Assembly (NCBI RefSeq): GCF_023715155.1 | Contig: NZ_JAMBNQ010000005.1 | Location: forward strand, 107,433-171,432 | DNA: 64,000 nt | Reading direction: 5' to 3' | DNA from: Neobacillus mesonae | Lineage (GTDB): Bacteria > Bacillota > Bacilli > Bacillales > Cytobacillaceae | Shown here: in pieces, positions 8,232-16,172 of the stretch | How the letters are laid out: every line of letters starts with the position of its first letter | Numbering within the stretch: position 1 is the first letter of the stretch | Position numbers and translations under genes: made by a program | The notes under the pieces: generated by a model | The model's input: only the letters and a program-made list of their open reading frames with translations | Told to the model about the DNA's origin: nothing | Database searches by the model: none

Positions 8232-8265
8232 AAAAGACTGCTGTCGTTTCCGGCAGCAGTCTTTT
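8232..8265. terminator. Terminator of the feo operon
   Basis: AAAAGACTGCTG (8232-8243) pairs perfectly with CAGCAGTCTTTT (8254-8265). It works in either direction and closes the feoA-feoB-Cys-rich peptide unit on the minus strand. Confidence 0.85.
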
Positions 8266-8272
8266 CAACCTA

Positions 8273-8428
8273 TTAGCTTATTTTCGGAGGCAGGCCGCAG
8301 TCGCTTTTACACGAATTTTTCAATTCACATGCAGCACACTTTCCCTTTTTCGATTTATTGATAAACCTTACAAAAGCCCATGCAGCATATCCGAAAATAG
8401 CTGCGCCGAGAATGATGCTGGCAATCAT
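8273..8428 (-). CDS. FeoB-associated Cys-rich membrane protein
   Basis: A 51-residue peptide starting MIASIILGAAIFGYAAWAF with one membrane helix, then a basic KSKKGK turn and a cytosolic tail with four cysteines in CAACELKNSC and KSDCG. This layout is the FeoB-associated Cys-rich membrane protein family, found directly after feoB in Firmicutes and thought to be an accessory of ferrous iron uptake, possibly in the role of FeoC. It begins 20 bases after the feoB stop, with a GAGGAG SD. Metal binding by the cysteines is inferred from their arrangement. Confidence 0.85.
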   Translation of the reverse strand: MIASIILGAAIFGYAAWAFVRFINKSKKGKCAACELKNSCKSDCGLPPKIS

Positions 8429-8448
8429 ACGATCATCTCCTCTAAAAT

Positions 8449-10452
8449 TTAAACCAGCCCAAACAATTTACCACCCTGATAAATAATAAGTGATAAAACA
8501 TATGCAATGAAAAGAGCATAAACGACTGAAAAAACAGTCCACTTTTTTGAACCGGTTTCTTTGTATATCGTTGCAGTTGTGGCTAAACAAGGAATGTACA
8601 GCAAAATAAACACCATGAAACTATACGCTGCAAGCGGTGTATAGTAATTAGCTAACAGTCCTTGAAGGCTTGAATCATTTGGAACAAAATAAATAATATT
8701 CATTGTGGCAATAATCGATTCCTTCGCCAAAAAGCCTGTAATTAAGGATGCAGCCGCCTGCCATGTGCCAAAACCGATTGGTGCAAGCAGCGGAGCAATT
8801 ACACCGCCTATCATCGCTAAAAAGCTGTGGTCCATATCTACATCCAGACCGCCTGGTCCTGCATATGATAACAGCCAGATAAATACGGAACCGGCAAAAA
8901 TAAATGTTCCAGCCTTTCTGATAAACCCTTTTGCTTTATCCCACGTACTGCGCCATAATGATTGAAACTGTGGCATCCTATATGGCGGCAATTCAATTAC
9001 AAATAAAGAAGTCTCCGATTTTAATATAGTAGAAGAGAAAATTTTTGCTAGAATTAACGCCACAACAATTCCCAGGACATATAAACTTAAAACAATGAGT
9101 GCACGATGTCCTGCAAAGAATGCTCCTACAAATAAAGCATATACAGGAAGCCTTGCTGAACATGACATCAAAGGAGTCAGCAGAATCGTCAACAGACGCT
9201 CCTTTGGCGTTTCAATTGTTCGTGCTGCCATGATTCCCGGTACATTACAGCCAAAGCCGATAATCATCGGGATAAATGCCTTGCCGTTTAACCCAACAGA
9301 TTCCATAATCCGGTCCATAACCAGGGCCACACGAGCCATATAGCCGGAATCTTCTAATAAGGATATAAAGAAGAACAAAATAAATATTTGCGGAACAAAC
9401 ACCAGCACCCCGCCGACTCCGGCAACTAGTCCTTCTATAATCAAGGCATGAATAAACGCAGATGCATGGATGGTTGTTAAAGCCGATTCAAAAAAGCCGG
9501 TAACCGGTCCAGTTAAAAGTGCGTCCAATGCATCTGATAATGGAGTTCCCACCCAATCAAACGTTAGCATGAACAAGAGATACATGAACATTAAGAAAAT
9601 CGGTATTCCTAAGAATTTATTCGTGACAATCATGTCTATTTTTTCACTTAAAGGGACTACCGTACTTTTTTTAACTGCTGCCTCAGCGACAATTTTATCA
9701 ATCGTTTCTTTTCTTTTTAAATAGATGAAATTAGATAATGATTTACTATTATACCGATTTTGCAGCTCAGCTTCTAGGGCTGAATGGATTTTGCTAAGTG
9801 TCACAGAGTCCGTAATTGTATGCAAATAATTTTTGACTTGTTCATTGCCTTCAAAATATTGAATGGCTAAAAATCGAAGGGACTGCTCTGTTTTCCCTTC
9901 GATTTCCTTTGATAAGGAGATAATCGCAGCCTCAACCTCTTTTCCATAATAAACGAGGTTCTTTTTAGCCGGTTCCACTGATTTTGTTGAAATGACATCA
10001 ACAAGTTTGTCACAGCCCTTGCCGCTTCTTGCAACCACCGGGACAACAGGGACGCCAAGGAGACTGGAAAACTTCGATACATCTATTTGAATTCCGCGCT
10101 TATTTGCTACATCTATCATATTTAAGCCAATCAGAACAGGTCTTTCATATTCTAAGAGCTGTAATGTTAAATTTAAATTTCGTTCCAATTGAGAAGCATC
10201 CAAAATATTTAATAAACGGTCAACTGATTCATTTAAAAAGAAACTTGTTACAACACCTTCGTCCCTTGAAAGCGGGTTAAGTGTATAAACACCTGGTAAA
10301 TCAATCAGGTGACCGATATTATTTTTAAAAACACCAACTTTTTTTTCAACCGTAACACCGCTCCAGTTGCCAACATACTCATAGGAACCTGTTAGATTAT
10401 TAAACAACGATGTTTTTCCAGTATTCGGGTTACCAATGAGAGCGATTTCCAT
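8449..10452 (-). CDS. feoB: Ferrous iron transport protein B
   Basis: A 667-residue GTP-gated Fe(II) permease. The N-terminal G domain starts at once: GNPNTGKTS (G1) at about residue 7, DLPGVYTLNP (G3) near 50 and NMID (G4) near 110. A helical insertion follows, then the membrane part with about eight to ten helices holding two Gate repeats (the GFGCNVPGIMAARTIE segment is the conserved Cys-containing pore motif). The start is set at 10452, where the ATG shares one base with the feoA stop (TAATG). The open frame extends 18 codons further upstream into feoA, but those codons lack family similarity. Translational coupling with feoA is likely. Confidence 0.97.
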   Translation of the reverse strand: MEIALIGNPNTGKTSLFNNLTGSYEYVGNWSGVTVEKKVGVFKNNIGHLIDLPGVYTLNPLSRDEGVVTSFFLNESVDRLLNILDASQLERNLNLTLQLLEYERPVLIGLNMIDVANKRGIQIDVSKFSSLLGVPVVPVVARSGKGCDKLVDVISTKSVEPAKKNLVYYGKEVEAAIISLSKEIEGKTEQSLRFLAIQYFEGNEQVKNYLHTITDSVTLSKIHSALEAELQNRYNSKSLSNFIYLKRKETIDKIVAEAAVKKSTVVPLSEKIDMIVTNKFLGIPIFLMFMYLLFMLTFDWVGTPLSDALDALLTGPVTGFFESALTTIHASAFIHALIIEGLVAGVGGVLVFVPQIFILFFFISLLEDSGYMARVALVMDRIMESVGLNGKAFIPMIIGFGCNVPGIMAARTIETPKERLLTILLTPLMSCSARLPVYALFVGAFFAGHRALIVLSLYVLGIVVALILAKIFSSTILKSETSLFVIELPPYRMPQFQSLWRSTWDKAKGFIRKAGTFIFAGSVFIWLLSYAGPGGLDVDMDHSFLAMIGGVIAPLLAPIGFGTWQAAASLITGFLAKESIIATMNIIYFVPNDSSLQGLLANYYTPLAAYSFMVFILLYIPCLATTATIYKETGSKKWTVFSVVYALFIAYVLSLIIYQGGKLFGLV

Positions 10453-10676
10453 TATACCTTCACCACTTCCATTTGGACAGCTTCTTTCCGGCGAATGCCA
10501 ATGCATTGGCCGCAGGATTCAATCATGATGGGCCCCCCGAACGGCATGACGCATTTTACACATACCTCGGTACCCTCTGTAATCCCTAAATCAAGGAGTC
10601 GTCTTTGTACAAGGTGATTAACATGTGAAAGATCAACGATTTTCCCTTTCTCTCCTGCTTTAAACGAAGTAAACAT
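10452..10676 (-). CDS. feoA: Ferrous iron transport protein A
   Basis: A 74-residue SH3-like FeoA domain protein that supports FeoB activity in the cytoplasm. Typical features are the LSHVNHLVQRRLLDLGITEGT block and the final EAVQMEV strand. An unusual feature is three cysteines (KCVMPFGG and ESCGQCIG), which may bind metal. Its last base overlaps the first base of feoB. A Fur box lies about 25 bases upstream. Confidence 0.95.
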   Translation of the reverse strand: MFTSFKAGEKGKIVDLSHVNHLVQRRLLDLGITEGTEVCVKCVMPFGGPIMIESCGQCIGIRRKEAVQMEVVKV

Positions 10677-10701
10677 GAAATGATCACCTTTCTTAATTAA
10701 A

Positions 10702-10716
10702 TGAGAATGATTCTCT
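10702..10716 (-). promoter_or_regulatory. Fur box of the feo operon
   Basis: TGAGAATGATTCTCT contains a perfect 6-1-6 palindrome (GAGAAT-G-ATTCTC, 10703-10715), close to the Fur core TGATAATNATTATCA. It sits just upstream of feoA, so repression by Fe-loaded Fur is expected. Confidence 0.85.
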
Positions 10717-10785
10717 TTTTCTATACTGTCATTTTAGCACGTTTTACGTGTATCTGTATAATAAATTTTTGACAATTATACGAAA

Positions 10786-10817
10786 AAAATAGGAAAGTCC
10801 TGGACCTTCCTATTTCT
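10786..10817. terminator. Terminator after thiT
   Basis: AAATAGGAA and GTCC pair with GGAC and TTCCTATTT around a tiny loop. A-runs before and T-runs after make it usable on either strand. It separates thiT from the feo operon promoter. Confidence 0.7.
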
Positions 10818-10852
10818 TATATAAGTTATATAAATCTTCATTAAACACAGTA

Positions 10853-11446
10853 TTACGATTTAGATTCCTGTATAAGCATTCTCTTCGGCATTGCCCCGAT
10901 AACAAGGACAACAATAATAGCACTGATCACAAAGCAAGGAAGCATATAAGTTCCATTATATAAGATGGAATAAAGCAAGACGGGCTGGCCTTTTGGTGCA
11001 TATGCACCAAAAAAGACAACGCCGGTAAATACGTGACAAATATAGCGGAGCAAACTTCCAAGAAATGCCCCCAATATGGCATACGTAATCCAAGTTCCTC
11101 TTTTTCCTTGTTCATAGGACTGTTTGATTTGCCGGGCAAAAACTCCCGCTAAGCCGACCACTGTAAAGGCGACGAAATAATCGATGATTCCTTGTACAAT
11201 TGTATAAAATTGTGCGAATCCAAGCACCACCTGTAAAAGGCCAAGGATAAATCCGGTAAGTGCACCGCCTTTGATTCCCCAGCGGTATGCCATTAGAAAA
11301 ATTGGCACCATAGCAATGGAAATGGAACCTCCCTGCGGCCATATTTTTAGCGACATAATCCCGGCTAAAAAATCGAATAAGCAGGCCAGGGCTGAAAACA
11401 CTGCCACTTCTGAAATAAATAATGTTCTGCTTCTTGTTTTTGTCAC
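10853..11446 (-). CDS. thiT: Energy-coupled thiamine transporter ThiT
   Basis: A 197-residue S-component of an ECF transporter that binds thiamine with high affinity and works with the shared EcfA-A'-T module. About six membrane helices are visible. The motif-like segments MAYRWGIKGGALTGFILGLLQ (shortened here) and GIIDYFVAFTVVG match the ThiT/YuaJ family, and the aromatic-rich LLRYICHVFTG segment lines the thiamine site in the family. The GTG start at 11446 has a GGGGGG SD. A TPP riboswitch directly upstream confirms the substrate independently. Confidence 0.93.
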   Translation of the reverse strand: MTKTRSRTLFISEVAVFSALACLFDFLAGIMSLKIWPQGGSISIAMVPIFLMAYRWGIKGGALTGFILGLLQVVLGFAQFYTIVQGIIDYFVAFTVVGLAGVFARQIKQSYEQGKRGTWITYAILGAFLGSLLRYICHVFTGVVFFGAYAPKGQPVLLYSILYNGTYMLPCFVISAIIVVLVIGAMPKRMLIQESKS

Positions 11447-11469
11447 TCCAATATCCCCCCATTTTCCAT

Positions 11470-11509
11470 AAAAAAAAGCAATGCAAACATAGGATTGTCC
11501 GCATTGCTT
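11470..11509 (-). terminator. Riboswitch-controlled terminator upstream of thiT
   Basis: AAGCAATGC (11476-11484) pairs with GCATTGCTT (11501-11509), and the A-run at 11470-11477 gives a U-tract on the minus strand. It lies between the TPP aptamer and thiT, so it is the likely expression platform (termination when TPP is bound). Confidence 0.85.
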
Positions 11510-11528
11510 GATACTTCCATCAGCAAAA

Positions 11529-11617
11529 CCACATCCCTACGCTAGTGTTAACTAACAGGTTCGAAGGGTTAGAACGAATTGTTCACTCTCAGCCGTTATA
11601 TGCAGCTCCCCTTGTGG
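11529..11617 (-). promoter_or_regulatory. TPP riboswitch (THI element)
   Basis: Read on the minus strand, the aptamer begins CCACAAGGGGAGC, contains the conserved GGCTGAGAGTGAAC and ACCCTTCGAACCTG boxes, and ends GCGTAGGGATGTGG. CCACA at the start pairs with TGTGG at the end as P1. These are the diagnostic THI-box elements and it precedes thiT. Confidence 0.95.
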
Positions 11618-11750
11618 AACGTGCTATTAAATTCAAGTCCACTATACAACTGAACTTAAGTGAATACAAGAAAAACTTGAATATTTTTAAAAAAAGCACC
11701 TATCCCTTTCTTTCTCATATGATGTAGTAAAAATTTTAGGAGTATAGCCC

Positions 11751-12311
11751 ATGTTTACATTAAAGGTTGATCATGAAATTGAATTGCAATTACTGCAGCG
11801 GCATCATGCCATGAGACTCTTTCAACTGGTCGAATCCAACCGGACACATTTGCGCGAATGGCTGCCATGGGTAGACAGCATGCAGTCCCCTTTTGACTTT
11901 GATCATTTGATACCCGTATGGCTTAATCAATTTGCCGAGAATAGTGCCTATAATTTAGGAATTCTCTATAAGGGAGAATTAGTCGGAACAATTGGGATTC
12001 ACCAAATCGACTGGTACAATAAAGCGGCAAGCATCGGCTATTTCCTAGCAAAAAATGCTGAAGGAAATGGAATTATTACCCGTTCTGTAAAGGCTGTATT
12101 AAATTATGCTTACTTTGATTTAGGTTTGAACAGAATGGAAATCCGCTGTGGAGTAAAAAACACAAAAAGCCGTGCAATCCCTGAACGCTTAAACTTTGTA
12201 AGGGAAGGCACTATTAGAGATGGAGAACTCTTAAACGGATTTTACCATGATATCATCATTTACAGCATGCTTGCACGTGAATGGAATGGCATGCACCGTG
12301 TACTAAAGTAA
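11751..12311 (+). CDS. RimL/YdaF-like GNAT N-acetyltransferase
   Basis: A 186-residue acetyl-CoA-dependent GNAT enzyme. The order of segments (MFTLKVDHEIELQLL at the start, SIGYFLAKNAEGNGIITRSV near residue 105, GLNRMEIRCGVKNTKSRAIPERL near 127) follows B. subtilis YdaF and ribosomal-protein serine acetyltransferases. The acetyl-CoA pyrophosphate loop reads AEGNGI rather than the usual QGxGxG. The target could be a ribosomal protein N-terminus or another small substrate. AGGAG precedes the ATG, and a terminator follows, so it is probably monocistronic. Confidence 0.88.
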   Translation: MFTLKVDHEIELQLLQRHHAMRLFQLVESNRTHLREWLPWVDSMQSPFDFDHLIPVWLNQFAENSAYNLGILYKGELVGTIGIHQIDWYNKAASIGYFLAKNAEGNGIITRSVKAVLNYAYFDLGLNRMEIRCGVKNTKSRAIPERLNFVREGTIRDGELLNGFYHDIIIYSMLAREWNGMHRVLK

Positions 12312-12321
12312 TTCTTATCGT

Positions 12322-12343
12322 CAGCCTTATGGCTGCTTTTTTA
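12322..12343 (+). terminator. Terminator after the GNAT gene
   Basis: CAGCC TTAT GGCTG followed by seven Ts. Confidence 0.8.
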
Positions 12344-12426
12344 TTTGCTAAACAAAAGTTTTTTTGAAATAATAACTAAGATAAGGAAATCGGATTAAAC
12401 TAATATTACTTAGTAATTTTGTAAGT

Positions 12427-12453
12427 GAGGTGGCATGCCTTACGATGTAAGGC
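12427..12453 (+). promoter_or_regulatory. Strong SD followed by a hairpin that bridges to the start codon (first CNNM/CorC gene)
   Basis: The SD GAGGTG is at 12427-12432. A perfect 7-bp hairpin GCCTTAC (12437-12443), loop GAT, GTAAGGC (12447-12453) separates it from the ATG at 12459. Linear spacing is 26 bases, but 9 once the 17-base hairpin is folded out. An upstream GTAAG (12421-12425) duplicates the 3' strand of the hairpin and could pair with CTTAC instead, enclosing the SD. Confidence 0.6.
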
Positions 12454-12458
12454 GACCG

Positions 12459-13766
12459 ATGATTTGGATAGATGTCATAATTATTGCATTACTAATTGCA
12501 TTTACCGCCTTTTTTGTAGCGTCGGAATTTGCAATTGTAAGGGTGCGTACAACAAGAATAGACCAACTAGTATCTGAAGGAAATAAAAAAGCTGAGGCAG
12601 CTAAAAAAGTGATTACCAATATGGATGGTTATCTGTCTGCCACCCAGGTTGGCATTACAGTGACATCCCTTATTCTGGGGTGGCGGGGTGAATCCACCGT
12701 CCGCGAACTTTTAAATCCAATTTTCCATTGGATTCCAATCCCTTTATCAGTTAAGCAGGTTATTTCTTTTATCTTAGCATTCGCCATCATTACCTTTTTC
12801 AATGTCGTCATTGGTGAACTGGCCCCTAAAACCTTTGCCATTCAAAAGGCAGAGCAAATTATTCTGCAATTTGCCAAACCGCTTATTTGGTTTTACCGGG
12901 TTATGTTTCCATTCATTTGGATTCTTAATCACTCCGCACGTTTGGTTACAGGGCTATTCGGAATTAAACCAGCTTCAGAAAACGATATTGTGATGTCTGA
13001 AGAAGAATTAAGATTAATTCTTTCTCAAAGCTATGAAAGCGGAGAAATTAACCAATCTGAATACAGTTATATGAATAATATCTTTGAATTTGATGACCGT
13101 ATGGCGAAGGAAATCATGGTACCAAGAACAGAGGTCGTTACCATTTCAAAAGATGCAACATTAGATGAAATTATTGAAACGGTAAAAAACGAAAAATATA
13201 CCCGTTACCCTGTTATTGATGGGGACAAGGACAATATTTTAGGAATCGTTAATATGAAGGAAGTATTAACGGATTGCATTCGACAAAAATGTATGGGAGA
13301 ACAGCCTTTAAGTAATTACATTAACCCTGTGATTCATGTAATAGAAACCATTCCCATAAAAGAATTATTAGTCAAGCTCCAAAAGAACCGTTCCCATATG
13401 GCCATATTATCTGACGAATATGGGGGGACTGCAGGGATTGTTACTGTTGAGGATATTCTAGAAGAAATTGTCGGAGAAATTCGTGATGAATTTGATGTTG
13501 ATGAACTGCCGCTAATTCGTAAAGTTGGGGATGATCACTTCATTCTTGACGGGAAAGTTTTAATTAGTGAAACAAATGACCTGTTAGGAACGACACTGGA
13601 AGAAGATGATGTAGATACCATCGGAGGCTGGTTTTTAACGCAAAAGTTTGACGTCCAGAAAGGCGATTCAATTGAAAGAGATGGATATGTTTTTCAAATA
13701 ACAGAAATCGAAGGCCATCATATACTATATATAGATGTAAAAAAAACATTAGTGTCTCCTGAATAA
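12459..13766 (+). CDS. CNNM/CorC-family membrane transporter with CBS pair (YhdP/MpfA-like)
   Basis: A 435-residue protein: DUF21/CNNM membrane domain with three to four helices (about residues 1-140, including [13 protein letters not shown] and [18 protein letters not shown]), a CBS pair (about 200-330, [19 protein letters not shown] and the [16 protein letters not shown] motif), and a CorC_HlyC C-terminal domain. B. subtilis YhdP (MpfA) of this family exports Mg2+. The start at 12459 aligns residue for residue with the TTG start of the second paralogue at 14468. The earlier in-frame ATG at 12435 lies only 2 bases after the SD and inside the hairpin arm. Synteny yhdP-MerR-yhdT matches B. subtilis. 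Confidence 0.9.
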   Translation: MIWIDVIIIALLIAFTAFFVASEFAIVRVRTTRIDQLVSEGNKKAEAAKKVITNMDGYLSATQVGITVTSLILGWRGESTVRELLNPIFHWIPIPLSVKQVISFILAFAIITFFNVVIGELAPKTFAIQKAEQIILQFAKPLIWFYRVMFPFIWILNHSARLVTGLFGIKPASENDIVMSEEELRLILSQSYESGEINQSEYSYMNNIFEFDDRMAKEIMVPRTEVVTISKDATLDEIIETVKNEKYTRYPVIDGDKDNILGIVNMKEVLTDCIRQKCMGEQPLSNYINPVIHVIETIPIKELLVKLQKNRSHMAILSDEYGGTAGIVTVEDILEEIVGEIRDEFDVDELPLIRKVGDDHFILDGKVLISETNDLLGTTLEEDDVDTIGGWFLTQKFDVQKGDSIERDGYVFQITEIEGHHILYIDVKKTLVSPE

Positions 13767-13988
13767 GGAGGCATTTTCTTTATATTGAATCCCCTATATT
13801 TGAATGTACAAAATACATCTGTTTCCCCTCCATCGTACTTGCAGGAGTTTTTTTAAAAAATAGTTTCATATTTATGACAATTTGCCCATAAAATAAAAGA
13901 TAATCATGCATACACTAACCAGAACGTTTGACTGTACGGTTTATTTCTTTTATAATTATTTTTAATTTACATTTATCGAGGTGGTAAG

Positions 13989-14407
13989 ATGGGGCTGTCT
14001 ATCGTATTGGAGAACTAGCAGAACGCGCAATGGTTTCGAAACGAACCATTGACTACTACACGTCTATTGGCCTGCTTAAGGCAGATCGTTCAAAGTCCAA
14101 TTACCGCATCTACACTGATGAATCATTACATGATTTAAAATTTATCGAAGAATGCAAGAATCTGCATTTTCCATTAGACGAGATTAAAAGAAAACTAGAA
14201 ATGAGGAAAGCAGGCAATATCTGCTCCTCAGAGGTTGATAAACATGTAAGTGCTGTTACACAGCAAATGAAGCAGCTGTATAGTGATTTATTTGATTTAT
14301 TTCCTATTTTGGATCATTTAGATGATGGGCAGAAAGAACAGTTAAACAATAATTTAAGTTTACTAAGGTCTGCATTAAAGAAATCTTTAGTCAAGGTTTC
14401 TACTTAA
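13989..14407 (+). pseudogene. MerR-family regulator with an apparent 1-base frameshift after the start codon
   Basis: The protein frame reads YRIGELAERAMVSKRTIDYY then SIGLLKADR, a standard MerR winged helix-turn-helix, followed by a dimerisation helix. That frame has no start codon upstream, only a stop at 13985-13987. The ATG at 13989, 4 bases after a GAGGTGG SD, is one base out of frame: adding one G to the GGGG run at 13991-13994 gives MGAVYRIGELAERA and a 139-residue protein, the length of YhdQ/CueR. A shorter product from the ATG at 14030 would lose the first DNA-binding helix. It sits where B. subtilis has yhdQ. Either a true mutation or a homopolymer miscall. Confidence 0.75.
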
Positions 14408-14421
14408 TTTTTTAAAAAACC

Positions 14422-14461
14422 GGGAGGTGACACCTTAGTCATCGTTAAAAACGGACTAAGG
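14422..14461 (+). promoter_or_regulatory. Strong SD followed by a hairpin that bridges to the start codon (second CNNM/CorC gene)
   Basis: The SD GGGAGGTG is at 14422-14429. CCTTAGTC (14433-14440) pairs perfectly with GACTAAGG (14454-14461), and inside it CGTT (14443-14446) pairs with AACG (14450-14453) around AAA. The TTG start is at 14468. Linear spacing is 38 bases, but 9 after the 29-base hairpin is removed, the same value as in the paralogue upstream. Confidence 0.65.
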
Positions 14462-14467
14462 GCTTAT

Positions 14468-15823
14468 TTGGACATATTTAACTTGGTTTTAATAGCCATT
14501 TTAATTGTGTTAACTGCTTTTTTTGTAACTTCGGAATTTGCGATTGTCAAAATTAGAAGTTCGAGAATTGATCAGTTAATCGAGGAAGGAAATTCGAAGG
14601 CAGTTTCCGCAAAAAAGGTCATTTCTAACCTGGATGAATACTTGTCGGCATGTCAGCTGGGAATAACCATTACTGCTTTAGGGCTGGGCTGGATTGGAGA
14701 ATCGACCATCGAGCACCTGCTTGGGCCGTTGTTTCGCGGGATAAGTATTCCAGACAATGCTGCGACTGTGTTATCCGTTTCAATTGCCTTTGCAGCGATT
14801 ACCTTTTTACATGTCGTTGTCGGGGAACTCGCGCCGAAAACACTGGCTATTCAAAAAGCCGAATGGATTACCCTTCATTTATCAAGACCGCTGATTCTAT
14901 TTTATAAGGTCATGTACCCTTTTATTTGGGTGTTAAATGGTTCAGCAAGGGTTGTGTCCCGCTTGTTTGGATTAAAACCAGTTTCGGAAAATGAAATTGC
15001 CCATACGGAAGAAGAACTTCGAATTATCCTGTCTGAAAGCTATAAAAGTGGCGAAATTAACCAATCTGAGTTTAAGTATGTAAATAAAATATTTGATTTT
15101 GATGATCGAATCGCCAAAGAAATTATGGTCCCAAGAACAGAAATTGTTTCATTATCAAAAGATGACACGCTTGATACACTGCTTAAGGTCATCCGCGATG
15201 AAAAATTTACTCGTTACCCAATTATTGATGGGGATAAGGACCATATTATCGGGCTTATTAATATAAAGGAAGTCATGACAGATTTAATCGGAAATGATAA
15301 ATCAACTTCACTGACACTTGAAAATTATACCCGCCCGATTATCAGGGTGATTGAGACAATTCCAATTCATGACTTGCTTGTAAAGATGCAAAAAGACAGA
15401 CTTCATATGGCGGTTTTGATGGATGAATATGGCGGTACTTCTGGACTTGTAACCGTTGAAGATATCCTTGAGGAAATCGTCGGCGAGATTCGCGATGAAT
15501 TCGATATGGATGAAATTCCTGAAGTCCGTAAGATAAAAGATCATCACTACATCATTGACTCAAAAGTACTCGTTACTGAAGTAAATGATTTATTAGGAAT
15601 TGATATAGATGATGAAGATGTGGATACGATTGGCGGCTGGATTTTAACCGAAAATTATGAAGCCAAAGAAGGCGACATTATTCAACATGACTCTTATGAG
15701 TTTAAAATCATTGAAATGGAAGAACATCATTTAAAATATATTGAGGTTACAAAAATAGCAAATGAAGGCGAAGAATCTGCCCTGCAGCATATAACCATGC
15801 CAAAATCAGAGGTACTCTCTTAA
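14468..15823 (+). CDS. CNNM/CorC-family membrane transporter with CBS pair (YhdT-like)
   Basis: A 451-residue paralogue of the gene at 12459, with the same order: CNNM membrane domain (FFVTSEFAIVKIR, FLHVVVGELAPKTLAIQ), CBS pair (MVPRTEIVSLSKDDTLDTL, MAVLMDEYGGTSGLVT) and CorC_HlyC domain, then a short acidic tail. Probably a divalent cation (Mg2+/Co2+) exporter or its regulator in the cytoplasmic membrane, by analogy to MpfA. The TTG start is supported by alignment with the paralogue and by the hairpin-bridged SD; no ATG lies at a workable position. A perfect terminator follows. Confidence 0.88.
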   Translation: MDIFNLVLIAILIVLTAFFVTSEFAIVKIRSSRIDQLIEEGNSKAVSAKKVISNLDEYLSACQLGITITALGLGWIGESTIEHLLGPLFRGISIPDNAATVLSVSIAFAAITFLHVVVGELAPKTLAIQKAEWITLHLSRPLILFYKVMYPFIWVLNGSARVVSRLFGLKPVSENEIAHTEEELRIILSESYKSGEINQSEFKYVNKIFDFDDRIAKEIMVPRTEIVSLSKDDTLDTLLKVIRDEKFTRYPIIDGDKDHIIGLINIKEVMTDLIGNDKSTSLTLENYTRPIIRVIETIPIHDLLVKMQKDRLHMAVLMDEYGGTSGLVTVEDILEEIVGEIRDEFDMDEIPEVRKIKDHHYIIDSKVLVTEVNDLLGIDIDDEDVDTIGGWILTENYEAKEGDIIQHDSYEFKIIEMEEHHLKYIEVTKIANEGEESALQHITMPKSEVLS

Positions 15824-15827
15824 TGTG

Positions 15828-15866
15828 AACAACCACACCAAAAAAATCTTGGTGTGGTTGTTTTTA
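15828..15866 (+). terminator. Terminator after the second CNNM/CorC gene
   Basis: AACAACCACACCAA (15828-15841) pairs perfectly with TTGGTGTGGTTGTT (15849-15862), followed by Ts. Confidence 0.9.
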
Positions 15867-15942
15867 TGGGCGAAAAACAGGCCAAAAAGACCATTCCTCC
15901 CCACCCTTTGTCCGCATATTATGCTAAAAAGGAGGGATGAAA

Positions 15943-16128
15943 ATGAATCATGTGGCTGTGTTGTTTTTAGCTTGTATTTTGGCAGGATTCGCCTTAGTCA
16001 AAATGCCGGCCATTTCATTTTTAGCTAGTTTGTCATCATTCTTTCATGTCGTCGGAGCACTGGCCATTCTTGTCTTTGCCTTAGCTTTATTATATCTAGG
16101 CGTCAAAGCACTATTTAAACAGTTTTGA
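15943..16128 (+). CDS. Small two-helix membrane protein of unknown function
   Basis: A 61-residue, almost entirely hydrophobic protein with two probable membrane helices: MNHVAVLFLACILAGFALV and VVGALAILVFALALLYLG, ending in a basic KALFKQF. The ATG at 15943 lies 6 bases after GGAGGG; the in-frame ATG at 15937 touches the SD and is less likely. It is followed by a bidirectional terminator. I do not recognise the family. Confidence 0.6.
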   Translation: MNHVAVLFLACILAGFALVKMPAISFLASLSSFFHVVGALAILVFALALLYLGVKALFKQF

Positions 16129-16138
16129 ACCCTAGACT

Positions 16139-16172
16139 AAAAGAAGACCAGGCTTAAGCTTGGTCTTCTTTA
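16139..16172. terminator. Bidirectional terminator
   Basis: AAAGAAGACCA pairs with TGGTCTTCTTT around the GCTTAAGC centre, between convergent small genes. Confidence 0.85.

Noticed and set aside
12344..12426. Mg2+ M-box riboswitch before the first CNNM/CorC gene
   Set aside because: The region is too short and lacks the M-box consensus; only an ACTAAG/CTTAGT inverted repeat is present.
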